Assembly (NCBI GenBank): GCA_035528065.1
Contig: DATKZH010000552.1
Coordinates: forward strand, 1-10,417
Direction: 5' to 3'
Source: DATKZH01 sp035528065
Lineage (GTDB): Bacteria; Planctomycetota; Planctomycetia; Pirellulales; Thermoguttaceae
Length of the DNA stretch: 10,417 nucleotides
The translations under genes were made by a program, and so were the position numbers. This document shows, piece by piece, positions 1 through 6,247 of this stretch; positions within the stretch are counted from its first letter, which is position 1; every line of letters starts with the position of its first letter. The notes beneath the pieces are model-generated. The model had not been told where the DNA came from. It made no database searches and saw only the letters and a program-made list of their open reading frames with translations.

Positions 1-13
1 GGGTGATATCGAT

Positions 14-93
14 CGGTCCCACGCTTCGATCGTTCCCACGCTTCGCGCCCAGTATTGCATCGTTCCATCGTTCCCACGCTTCGCGTGGGAACG
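14..93. repeat. Three copies of a cgttcccacgcttcg motif, the last a perfect palindrome
   Basis: The motif occurs at about 14-29 (starting cggtccc), 31-47 and 69-93. Only the third copy is complete: an 11-base arm cgttcccacgc (69-79), loop ttc, and the exact complementary arm gcgtgggaacg (83-93). The first two copies are half-sites lacking the right arm. Palindromes of this kind are dispersed between genes in planctomycetes and some other GC-rich bacteria; their role is unknown. The reading frame across them looks like translated repeat, not a gene. Confidence 0.75.
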
Positions 94-100
94 CAAGGGC

Positions 101-202
101 CGGACGCTTTGCGTCCGCTACGGGCGGCGGCTCGCCGGCCCACTGTCTCCCGCGATGGGCCGACGCAAAGCGTCCCCGCAGTACGCTAAGACGCGAAGCG
201 TC
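101..202. repeat. Series of short gacgc-NNN-gcgtc hairpins
   Basis: Three further hairpins with 3-base loops follow: cggacgc-ttt-gcgtccg (101-117), gacgc-aaa-gcgtc (162-174) and gacgc-gaa-gcgtc (190-202). They share one arm sequence with different loops. With the 69-93 palindrome they make a hairpin-dense leader in front of the parvulin gene. No T-run follows any of them, so a classical terminator is not indicated. Confidence 0.65.
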
Positions 203-295
203 GTGACAATGCGTGACCCGGCGAGAACGGACTCTCCCCTTCCGGAAACGCCGAATCCGTGCATTCGGCCGAGCCTGTGATCCTGGGGTGTTCCG

Positions 296-1336
296 ATGCA
301 GGCGAGCGACCGAAACGCTGGCGCAAGGGCCGCTCTTCGGATCGACCGGCTCGTTCGAATGGCCGGCCTGGTATGCATCCTCGCGGCGACGTGCCGTGAG
401 GGCCGCCTCTCCGCAGGGGAGCAACCGTCGTCGGAAGAGCAAGAAGAGCAAGTGGTCGTCGCCACGGTCGGCGGCGAGCCCGTCTTCGCCCGCGACGTTC
501 AGCGGCTGCTCAACAAAGCCGTGCAACGCCAGAACGTCAACCCGGCGGTCTTGCCCGTGTTCCAGGCCCAGGTGCTCTCCGAGGCCGTCGATCGGCGGCT
601 GGTGCTGGCCTACGCCCGGCGCACGAAGTCGGGGCCGAGCGAGTCGGAGATCGACACGGCGGTGGCCGAGCTCACGGCGAGGAGCCGGGCACAGGGGGGC
701 TCGCTGGAAGCGTATCTTGCCGAAGCGTCGCTCACCGACGCAGAACTACGGCGCCGGATCACGTGGAGTTTGGTGTGGGAGAGATATCTGGCGAAATACG
801 TGACGGAGGAGCGGCTGGCTGCTCACTTTGAGGCCCATCGGCGCCAGTTCGAGGGGACGCAGCTCTCCGTCAGCCACATCCTGCTGCGACCGAAGGCGAA
901 CGACGACTCGCAGGCGATCTCGCGTTTGGTCAAGCAGGCGGAGGCGATCCGCGCGGAGATCATCTCCGGCAAGCTCTCGTTCGCCGACGCTGCGAGCAAG
1001 CACTCGGCCGGGCCCAGCGCCGCGGAGGGCGGCCGCCTGGGCTTCATCGGCCGGCGCGGCCCCATGGTCGAGTCGTTTTCCCGAGCGGCGTTCTCGCTCG
1101 AGGTGGGCCAGGTAAGCCAGCCCGTGACCACGCGGTTCGGCGTGCACCTGATTCGCTGCGACGAAATCCGGCCGGGCAGCAAGCAACTGGCCGACGTGCG
1201 CAAAGAAGTGGAAGCGGCTCTCGCCCGGGAGCTGCTCGATAAGCTCGCCCGCTTCGAGCAGAAGCAGACCCCCGTCGAGTACACCGGCAAATGGCCCCAC
1301 TTCAAGCCCGGCACGCGGGAGTTGATCGTGCCGTGA
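296..1336 (+). CDS. Exported PpiC/parvulin-type peptidyl-prolyl cis-trans isomerase
   Basis: The 346-residue protein has the SurA/PrsA-like layout: a hydrophobic N-terminal segment (about 23-32), a helical chaperone-like region (about 53-165, starting VVATVGGEPV) and one parvulin rotamase domain (about 188-290). Recognisable rotamase motifs are LSVSHILLRP (190-199), GGRLGFIGR (245-253), MVESF (257-261), AAFSLEVGQVSQPV (264-277) and GVHLIRCDE (282-290). By family knowledge it would isomerise prolyl bonds and assist folding of exported proteins outside the cytoplasmic membrane. The start at 296 leaves about 22 residues before the hydrophobic segment. An in-frame ATG at 359 (MAGLVCILAATC) would give a more typical signal peptide, but neither start has a strong Shine-Dalgarno. 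The stop TGA (1334-1336) runs directly into the end of an inserted RAYT element. Confidence 0.9.
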   Translation: MQASDRNAGARAALRIDRLVRMAGLVCILAATCREGRLSAGEQPSSEEQEEQVVVATVGGEPVFARDVQRLLNKAVQRQNVNPAVLPVFQAQVLSEAVDRRLVLAYARRTKSGPSESEIDTAVAELTARSRAQGGSLEAYLAEASLTDAELRRRITWSLVWERYLAKYVTEERLAAHFEAHRRQFEGTQLSVSHILLRPKANDDSQAISRLVKQAEAIRAEIISGKLSFADAASKHSAGPSAAEGGRLGFIGRRGPMVESFSRAAFSLEVGQVSQPVTTRFGVHLIRCDEIRPGSKQLADVRKEVEAALARELLDKLARFEQKQTPVEYTGKWPHFKPGTRELIVP

Positions 1337-1595
1337 AAAAAGGGGACGCAGCTCTTTTCTGGGGGTTTAGGCAGGATACTTGCGGGGTCTTCCTCGGGGT
1401 CGCATCGTGGATTCCAATCCGAGCCGAGCGGCCATGTGAGTGATCCACTGCTCGGTTCCGTAGCGAGTCCCTCGGGAGACGCTTCGACGGATCGCCGCGA
1501 GTTCCGCTTCGGTGTGAGGTTCGTCGGGATGAAAGGCACAATGCCCGGCATTCTAGCCTTGCCCAGTCACCCGGAAAAGAGCTGCGCGCTTTTTC
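1336..1595 (-). mobile_element. Internally deleted RAYT (REP-associated transposase) element
   Basis: This 260-base element keeps both ends of the full copy at 2411-3216 and lacks its middle. The left end (1336-1365) has a run of A, then ggggacgcagctctttt; the right end (1571-1594) carries the inverse ccggaaaagagctgcg. Positions 1367-1526 align without gaps to 2449-2608 (about 16 mismatches by hand count). The sequence then jumps to the equivalent of 3143 onward (gaaaggcacaatgcc). Relative to the full copy 534 bases are missing, with tcg shared at the junction. It resembles a non-autonomous, MITE-like derivative. Confidence 0.8.
1367..1525 (-). pseudogene. C-terminal remnant of a RAYT transposase
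   Basis: Reading the minus strand from 1525 to the TAA at 1367-1369 gives the last 52 residues of a RAYT protein, starting DEPHTEAELAAIRRSV and ending RGRPRKYPA. It is collinear with residues 174-225 of the intact copy at 2449-3126 and has no frameshift. The catalytic HUH motif and tyrosine are absent because of the internal deletion, and there is no start codon. It cannot encode a working transposase. Confidence 0.8.
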
Positions 1596-1693
1596 CTTCC
1601 TAATCGACGCTCGGCGGCACTTCCGCCCCTGGCAACCCGGTAGGAGGGCTCGGCGGGGGCTGGAGGCAAGAGGCTACCAGCCGCACGTCTCGC

Positions 1694-2206
1694 CTACTTG
1701 ATATCCAACTCCCGGTAATGCTTCTCCAGTCTCACGTCCTCGATATTGTGAACGGCGAAAACAAAACCGCCTACGCTTTGCGCAAGCAGGGCCGCAAGGA
1801 TGGCGCAGTACGCACCCGCAAGAACAAGACCTGGGTTCCGGCTAAAGAGTATCGTGGAGCCAAATATCACGATTGCGACGCAGGATGAGATTACCTTGGA
1901 CTTGATGAGCGCCCGTCTCCGTCTTTGGTAAAAGATGGCTCGCTTTGCTTCATTGTGAGGCGCATTGATGCCAACACTTAGGCTCCAAGCAAGTAAACAC
2001 AACCCCAAGTCCAGAAGTAAGATGAACGATAAGCCAAGAGCCAACGCAAAAACGGAATACCTAGGAAATTGACGCACAATTGAGTCTTGAGAAAACCCCG
2101 CGTCAATAAACGCCCTCAAGTCGTCAATCGGGACAATCCAGTCTATGGCGACCCAGATTACGACAGAAACAAGTGCCAAATGACGAAGGGCACTCCGAAA
2201 AGGCAT
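1694..2206 (-). CDS. Hypothetical four-helix membrane protein
   Basis: I do not recognise the family. The 170-residue product has four likely transmembrane segments: about 9-26, 51-75, 104-121 and 126-151. Between the second and third lies a basic stretch (RRRR at 95-98), which by the positive-inside rule suggests a cytoplasmic loop and both termini inside. The charged tail ends YRELDIK. The gene is visibly less GC-rich and uses more A/T-ending codons than its neighbours, and it sits between two RAYT elements, which suggests acquisition from elsewhere. The ATG at 2206 has no clear Shine-Dalgarno. The hydrophobic pattern over a long open frame supports a real gene; function is unknown. Confidence 0.65.
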   Translation of the reverse strand: MPFRSALRHLALVSVVIWVAIDWIVPIDDLRAFIDAGFSQDSIVRQFPRYSVFALALGLSFILLLDLGLCLLAWSLSVGINAPHNEAKRAIFYQRRRRALIKSKVISSCVAIVIFGSTILFSRNPGLVLAGAYCAILAALLAQSVGGFVFAVHNIEDVRLEKHYRELDIK

Positions 2207-2410
2207 AATTGGGCCGAGAAAATGTGGAAGGAGTCTCTCATCGCACCTGCTCCCCTAATTAGGTTCTCGTCAGTCCCAGGGATTATTCCACGCGCCAGCA
2301 TTCCGCCTGCCCAACGCGTCGCGGATGGCTGTCGTGGACGGTCACGGTCATGCAAGAAGGCCATAGAAGTCTAGCGCGCACCCTCAGGTCACACAAGTAT
2401 TGAGACTGAA
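2207..2410. other. Non-coding spacer
   Basis: This 204-base stretch lies between the membrane-protein start and the left end of the second RAYT element. Short open frames cross it on both strands, but their translations have low-complexity, shadow-like composition and no ribosome site. It would hold the promoter of the membrane-protein gene, but I see no convincing -35/-10 pair. Confidence 0.4.
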
Positions 2411-3216
2411 GGAAAAGGGAAAGGGGGAGGCAGCTCATTGTTGGGGATCTAGGCAGGATACCTGCGGGGTCTTCCTCGGGCTCGGATCGTGGATTCCAGT
2501 CCAAGCCGGGCGGCCATCCGGGTGAGCCATTGCTGGCTTCCGTAGGGAGTCCCTCTGCAGACGCTTCGACGGATCGCCGCGAGTTCCGCTTCGGTGTGAG
2601 GTTCGTCGATCCAGGTTGCCCAATCCTCGGGCATGGGCAAGGGCCACGGGGCCAGAAGGGCTCGCAGCGGGGACTGTTCGTGCTGCCGATGCCAGTAGCT
2701 TCCCCAGCGCCATTCAGAGACGTGCTCGACCAAGTTGGCTCGCCGCGGATTGCGCTCCACGTAGCGCAAGACCGTGTACAAGTGGTCATCGTCTTCAATG
2801 GGAAAGCTCTTGAATCGGGCCTGGTAGAGGTGGCCCGTGCCGGATGTGTGGTGATGAGCGTGCCAGCGCATCGTGTGCGTGTGTGTCAGCCAGCGGAAGT
2901 GGTCGGTAACCTCCTGGTCGGTCCGCGGCTGAACCACGAAATGCCAGTGGTTGGGCATCAGGCAAAAGCTCAGAATCCGCAGCGGCACCCTCGCTTGCGC
3001 CTCTTGCAGCACGCACTGGAATGCCTGGTAATCGCCGGACTTCTCGAACAAAGTCAAGCGCGCTACCGCCCGATTCAAAACATGAAACACGAAGCCTGCC
3101 GGGGCACATCGAGCGGCACGGGGCATGATCGGTCGCTCATCGGGGTGAAAGGCACAATGCCTAGCATTCTAGCCTTGCCCAGTCCCCCGCAAAAGAGCTG
3201 CGTCCCCTTTTTCTTT
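2411..3216 (-). mobile_element. RAYT element with REP-like inverted ends
   Basis: The element encloses the intact RAYT gene. Its right end (3184-3212) reads cccccgcaaaagagctgcg followed by tccccttttt. Its left end (2411-2446) is a degenerate version containing gggggaggcagctc. Right-end features shared with the deleted copy include gaaaggcacaatgcc (3148-3162) and attctagccttgccc (3166-3180). RAYTs are known to act on REP-like palindromes or inverted ends in their own genome. The exact borders are estimated from the repeat alignment. Confidence 0.75.
2449..3126 (-). CDS. REP-associated tyrosine transposase (Y1/HUH, IS200-like)
   Basis: The 225-residue protein is a single-strand DNA nuclease-transposase of the Y1_Tnp superfamily, by motif recognition. 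The N-terminal part has FHVLNRAV (14-21). The HUH metal site is MPNHWHFVV (57-65, His60 and His62). GHLYQARFKSFPI (98-110) is a conserved family segment, and the catalytic tyrosine is Tyr122 in LRYVERNPRRANLV (120-133). The C-terminal RRSVCRGTPYGSQQW (186-200) and basic RGRPRR (217-222) probably bind DNA. It looks full length and intact, so it could still be active. The ATG at 3126 lacks an obvious Shine-Dalgarno. A decayed relative lies at 1367-1525. Confidence 0.92.
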   Translation of the reverse strand: MPRAARCAPAGFVFHVLNRAVARLTLFEKSGDYQAFQCVLQEAQARVPLRILSFCLMPNHWHFVVQPRTDQEVTDHFRWLTHTHTMRWHAHHHTSGTGHLYQARFKSFPIEDDDHLYTVLRYVERNPRRANLVEHVSEWRWGSYWHRQHEQSPLRALLAPWPLPMPEDWATWIDEPHTEAELAAIRRSVCRGTPYGSQQWLTRMAARLGLESTIRARGRPRRYPA

Positions 3217-3218
3217 TT

Positions 3219-4445
3219 CTAGAGCTTGATCACCGACAGCGTACACGGCTTGCTGTATTCGGAGTTGATGCAGCCGGGCACGGGCCAGTCCATGTTGGAG
3301 ACGATCACCTCGCGGCCGCGCAGGAGCACCTCGCAGGGCTGATCCATGCCGCCGTCCAGGCCGTCGGTGTCGCCGTTTCGGGCCAGCGTTTGCACGGAGC
3401 CGTCGAGCGAGACCATCTGCACGGCGTTGGCCTTCGAGTCGGCCACGAAGATCTTCTTGGTTTCCGGGTCGAAAAACAGCCCGTCGGCGCTCTTCATACA
3501 CTCGCTCTTGGCGAAGATCTCGTTCGAGGCCACCTTGCCCTCGGCGTCGAAGGTGAGCTTGTGGACGGTGCCGTCGGAGAAGTTGCCGACGTAGAGGTTC
3601 CCGTCGCCGTCGAACGAGAGGCCGTCGGCGCCCAGCGGCAGCTCCTCGTCGAACGTCTCGAAGGTGGCGATCAGGTGCGGGTCGTCCGTCTCCGGGGTGG
3701 CCAGCTCGAGGATCGCGTCTTCGAGCTCCTCCAGCTTGAAGCGGAACACGCCGCTGGTGGCCGGCTTGGCCTTGGGGTCGATCTGGGTCTCGCTCACGTA
3801 GAGATACTCGCCGCGACAGACGACCGCGTTGGAGACGTGGAACCCGACGATCACGGGCACGATCTCCTTGGGGTGGCCCTCCTCCATCACGATCCGCATC
3901 ACCCGGCTCTTGCGATCCCCTTCCATCTGGTAATCGGCGAGGAACAGATCGCCGGAGGGCGCAACGCAGATCCCCAGCGGGCCGAGGGGCTTGCCCGTGT
4001 CGTCGTTGACCGGCAGCTTGAGGAACTCTTCGGCCTGGTTGTCCGGGGTGATCTTCATCAGCGCCGAGGGCTGGCTCAGGTCGTTGAAGTTGGGCATGGA
4101 GAGGAGGACGTTGCCGTCGGGCAGGAGGCACATGGCGTCGGGCGTGTTGCACGTGTCGAGCGAAAGCTCGACCAGAAGCTCGGACTTCTTCAGCGGCGCG
4201 CAAGCCGAAGCCCCGGCTTCACCCGCCGTCGCTTCCGCGGCCGGCGACTCCGCGCCTGCCATCTCGCCCGAAGGTGTCCCGGATACGGACGGCGCCGTGA
4301 CCTGAGGCGGCGCGGGCCCGCTGGCCGGGCCTCCCGGCGCGGCCGGGGAAGACGGCGAGGACGGCGGACACCCGGCAAGCGTCGCCAAGCCCACGGATGC
4401 AAGCAATACGAGCGACCATCGAACCAGCCGGGCGGTTCTCGACAT
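3219..4445 (-). CDS. Lipoprotein with SMP-30/NHL-type beta-propeller
   Basis: The ATG at 4445 was chosen because AGGAGG precedes it by six bases and it directly begins a lipoprotein signal (RLVRWSLVLLASVGLATLAGC, lipobox LAGC at 23-26, acylated Cys26). Upstream in-frame codons lack such a signal. The 408-residue product has a Pro/Ser/Ala/Gly-rich linker (27-83) and then a propeller (about 88-408). Repeated blades include GPLGICVAPSGDLFLADY (155-172), GADGLSFDGDGNLYVGNF (272-289) and SADGLFFDPETKKIFVADS (319-337). These match the SMP-30/gluconolactonase/NHL fold; the substrate or partner is not predictable. Cysteines at 82, 99, 106, 160, 210, 316, 371, 392 and 401 could form disulfides in an exported domain. 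The stop TAG (3219-3221) abuts the RAYT element end. It may be co-transcribed with the glycerol dehydrogenase gene 172 bases upstream. Confidence 0.88.
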   Translation of the reverse strand: MSRTARLVRWSLVLLASVGLATLAGCPPSSPSSPAAPGGPASGPAPPQVTAPSVSGTPSGEMAGAESPAAEATAGEAGASACAPLKKSELLVELSLDTCNTPDAMCLLPDGNVLLSMPNFNDLSQPSALMKITPDNQAEEFLKLPVNDDTGKPLGPLGICVAPSGDLFLADYQMEGDRKSRVMRIVMEEGHPKEIVPVIVGFHVSNAVVCRGEYLYVSETQIDPKAKPATSGVFRFKLEELEDAILELATPETDDPHLIATFETFDEELPLGADGLSFDGDGNLYVGNFSDGTVHKLTFDAEGKVASNEIFAKSECMKSADGLFFDPETKKIFVADSKANAVQMVSLDGSVQTLARNGDTDGLDGGMDQPCEVLLRGREVIVSNMDWPVPGCINSEYSKPCTLSVIKL

Positions 4446-4451
4446 GGGAAT

Positions 4452-4457
4452 CCTCCT
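4452..4457 (-). promoter_or_regulatory. Shine-Dalgarno AGGAGG deciding the lipoprotein start
   Basis: The minus strand reads AGGAGG followed by ATTCCC and ATG. The spacing of six bases is close to optimal and places the start at 4445 rather than at the in-frame ATG at 4547. Confidence 0.9.
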
Positions 4458-4617
4458 TTGCTCAGTGGGGAGTTGGATTGGCAGCGCGGTCGGTTGTCTT
4501 CCGTCGTGCTTGGCGTGAATGCGGGTCGCCGCACGGGGCTCATCCACCGACGCACAGCCATTCTGGACGACGCGGCCGGACCGTGCAAGTGCCGTTCCGC
4601 CGGGCGAGCCGTCTGGG

Positions 4618-5727
4618 TCAGTCGAGAGACAATCCCTTGCGCTCGCGGCCCAGGGCGTCGGCGGCGATCATCGCGTCGACGACCGCCTGCGACGTGATTT
4701 CAAACGGATGGTTGTGGCAGAGCGAGCCTTCGCCGGCGCAGACGTCGCCGATCTCGCGGAGCCGGTCGCGGGAGACGCCTTCCAGGTGTACGTCGGCCAG
4801 CGTCACCGGCAGCCCGATCTCGATCGCGAAGTCGACGACGGCGTACACTTCGTCCACGTCCACGTCGTCGTCCAGGCAGAGCTGGGTGATGATGCCGAAC
4901 CCGACCTTCTCGCCGTGCATCAGGTCCTTGCACTCGGGGACGTTGGAGAGGAGGTTGGCGATCATGTGGGCGGTGGCCAGGCCGCCGCTCTCGAAGCCCA
5001 GCCCGGAGAGCAGCACGTTGGCCTCGACCACTTTCTCCACGGCCGGCGTGACCACGTTCTGCTCCACCGCCCGCTTGGCGTCCAGGCCGTGCTCCAGAAG
5101 CGTCCGGTAGGACAGCTCGGCGATGGCCATGGCGGCCATGGTGGGCAGGCCGCCGGCGATGTTCCGGGCCCGGGACTTGTAGGCGGCGACGGCTTCGATC
5201 CAGGTGGACAAAGCGTCGCCCATCCCGGCCACGAACGCGCGGACCGGGCCGTTGGCGATCACCTGCGTGTCGACCAGGACGATATCGGGATTGAACGGCC
5301 AGCAGTCGAAGCCGATGAATTGATGATCGGCGTCGTACCAGACGGAGGCGGCGCTGGTGGGCGAGTCGTTGGAGGCGATGGTCGGACAGGTGACCATCTT
5401 GAGGCCCGCTTCGACGGCCACGCCCTTGGCCACGTCGAGGACCTTGCCCCCGCCGATGCCCACGGAGATGTCGGCCCCCTTCTCCCTGGCGATTGCGGTC
5501 ACGCGATCCCTCTCCTCCTTGGTCGCCTCGCCTTGGAACTCGACGTCGACCATTTCCATGCCGGCTTCCTCGACGCTCGCCAGCACCGTCTTGCCGACGA
5601 TGCCCTTGACGCACGGGTCCCAGAGCACCAAGGGCCTCTGGCCGAGCATCCTCAAGTACGTGCCCAGTTCGCTGAGCACGCCTCGGCCTTGGATGTATTT
5701 CCGGGGAGCGATCAAGACGGATTTCAT
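4618..5727 (-). CDS. gldA: Glycerol dehydrogenase (iron-type alcohol dehydrogenase family)
   Basis: The protein (369 residues from this ATG; 371 from a GTG at 5733, numbering used here) follows GldA along its whole length. The nucleotide-binding loop is GIGGGKVLDVAKG (92-104). PTIASNDSPTSAASVWY (117-133) and NPDIVLVDT (148-156) are family blocks. Metal ligands of the family appear as Asp173 (AGMGDALSTW), His256 (GGLATAHMIA) and His273 (LMHGEKVGFG), so the active site looks intact. By family knowledge it oxidises glycerol to dihydroxyacetone with NAD+ in the cytoplasm; related enzymes act on other small polyols, so the substrate is inferred. AGGAG lies 10 bases before the ATG and 4 before the GTG, so the start is uncertain by two codons. 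The lipoprotein gene follows in the same direction. Confidence 0.9.
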   Translation of the reverse strand: MKSVLIAPRKYIQGRGVLSELGTYLRMLGQRPLVLWDPCVKGIVGKTVLASVEEAGMEMVDVEFQGEATKEERDRVTAIAREKGADISVGIGGGKVLDVAKGVAVEAGLKMVTCPTIASNDSPTSAASVWYDADHQFIGFDCWPFNPDIVLVDTQVIANGPVRAFVAGMGDALSTWIEAVAAYKSRARNIAGGLPTMAAMAIAELSYRTLLEHGLDAKRAVEQNVVTPAVEKVVEANVLLSGLGFESGGLATAHMIANLLSNVPECKDLMHGEKVGFGIITQLCLDDDVDVDEVYAVVDFAIEIGLPVTLADVHLEGVSRDRLREIGDVCAGEGSLCHNHPFEITSQAVVDAMIAADALGRERKGLSLD

Positions 5728-5737
5728 GGTCACGGTT

Positions 5738-5742
5738 CTCCT
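5738..5742 (-). promoter_or_regulatory. Shine-Dalgarno AGGAG upstream of gldA
   Basis: The minus strand reads AGGAG-AACC-GTG-ACC-ATG. Spacing is four bases to the GTG at 5733 and ten to the ATG at 5727; I prefer the ATG for codon type, but either is possible. Confidence 0.7.
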
Positions 5743-5919
5743 GTGGTTTCGGCAGATCAGTAGAACTCGCTAGGATTCGGCAGGGGCGTCGGGATACTTC
5801 GCCTTGTTCCCAGGCTCCGCCTCGCCGCCCCGAGGACGGCCCGGAAGAGGGCGGAGATCACAGGCGCAAGTCAGCCGGTCTTTGACCTCGTCGGCGCATC
5901 GCGGTGAACGGCTGAGTGC

Positions 5920-5936
5920 GGCAGGCGGAGCCTGCC
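5920..5936. repeat. Short palindrome ggcaggc-gga-gcctgcc
   Basis: Seven-base perfect arms flank a three-base loop, the same architecture as the hairpins at 69-202. It is probably a dispersed intergenic repeat. Confidence 0.65.
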
Positions 5937-5997
5937 AACTAGTCCTTAAGCAAGCGAAGCCGAGAGGCGTTTTTCTTGTTGGGGGCGAAAGAGCACA

Positions 5998-6066
5998 AAA
6001 TCCTCCGTGTTTTGTGGACTTTTGGAGCAAGGGCGACCTGAGGCCGCCCGCAAACACGGAGGATTT
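5998..6066. repeat. 15-base inverted repeat with an inner hairpin
   Basis: The arm aaatcctccgtgttt (5998-6012) is matched exactly by aaacacggaggattt (6052-6066). The 39-base interior contains a second stem, gggcg (6031-6035) with cgccc (6045-6049). The whole can fold as a long two-part hairpin in DNA or RNA. No T-run follows on either strand in a terminator arrangement. It may be a dispersed planctomycete repeat or the footprint of a small mobile element. Confidence 0.75.
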
Positions 6067-6196
6067 CGAGTGATTATTGCCGAAATGGTCCAACGACGCA
6101 AGCAAAGCATCGACCGGCGGCTCAGTGGGGGCGCAGGAACGGGTCTGCCGATTTCGGCTGGCGCGATCGGCGGGGTTTGGGCGAGATGGGCGAGCG

Positions 6197-6215
6197 CGTG
6201 TCCGTGGGGGACACG
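6197..6215. repeat. Hairpin just upstream of the ISKra4 transposase
   Basis: Arms cgtgtcc (6197-6203) and ggacacg (6209-6215) flank a five-base loop, about 30 bases before the transposase start. It may be part of the insertion-sequence leader or a host repeat. Confidence 0.55.
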
Positions 6216-6247
6216 GGACTCAGTTCACCGCCCGGGGAGGAATTGCG

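Larger units (their letters stand above)
5743..6247. other. 505-base intergenic stretch rich in inverted repeats
   Basis: No credible gene is seen. Open frames on both strands here translate to repeat-like sequence without ribosome sites. The stretch holds hairpins at 5920-5936, 5998-6066 and 6197-6215. It should also contain the gldA promoter on the minus strand and the left end of the ISKra4 element, neither of which I can delimit. Confidence 0.5.

Noticed and set aside
3..206. 67-codon open frame on the plus strand at the left edge
   Set aside because: It runs across the palindrome cluster, its translation reflects the repeats, and there is no ribosome site.
2087..2374. 95-codon plus-strand and 68-codon minus-strand frames beside the membrane-protein start
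   Set aside because: Neither has a ribosome site, hydrophobic pattern or recognisable motif, and the plus-strand frame overlaps the better-supported membrane-protein gene.
3390..4697. 435-codon open frame on the plus strand opposite the lipoprotein gene
   Set aside because: It is the mirror of the well-supported minus-strand gene; its translation is V/G/D/L/H-rich low-complexity sequence with no domain.
4519..5763. 414-codon open frame on the plus strand opposite gldA
   Set aside because: It is antisense to gldA, which has full family motifs; the translation is rich in G, D, H and A and resembles no protein.
5770..6105. 111-codon open frame on the minus strand upstream of gldA
   Set aside because: It spans the hairpins at 5920-5936 and 5998-6066, has no ribosome site, and reads like translated intergenic repeat.
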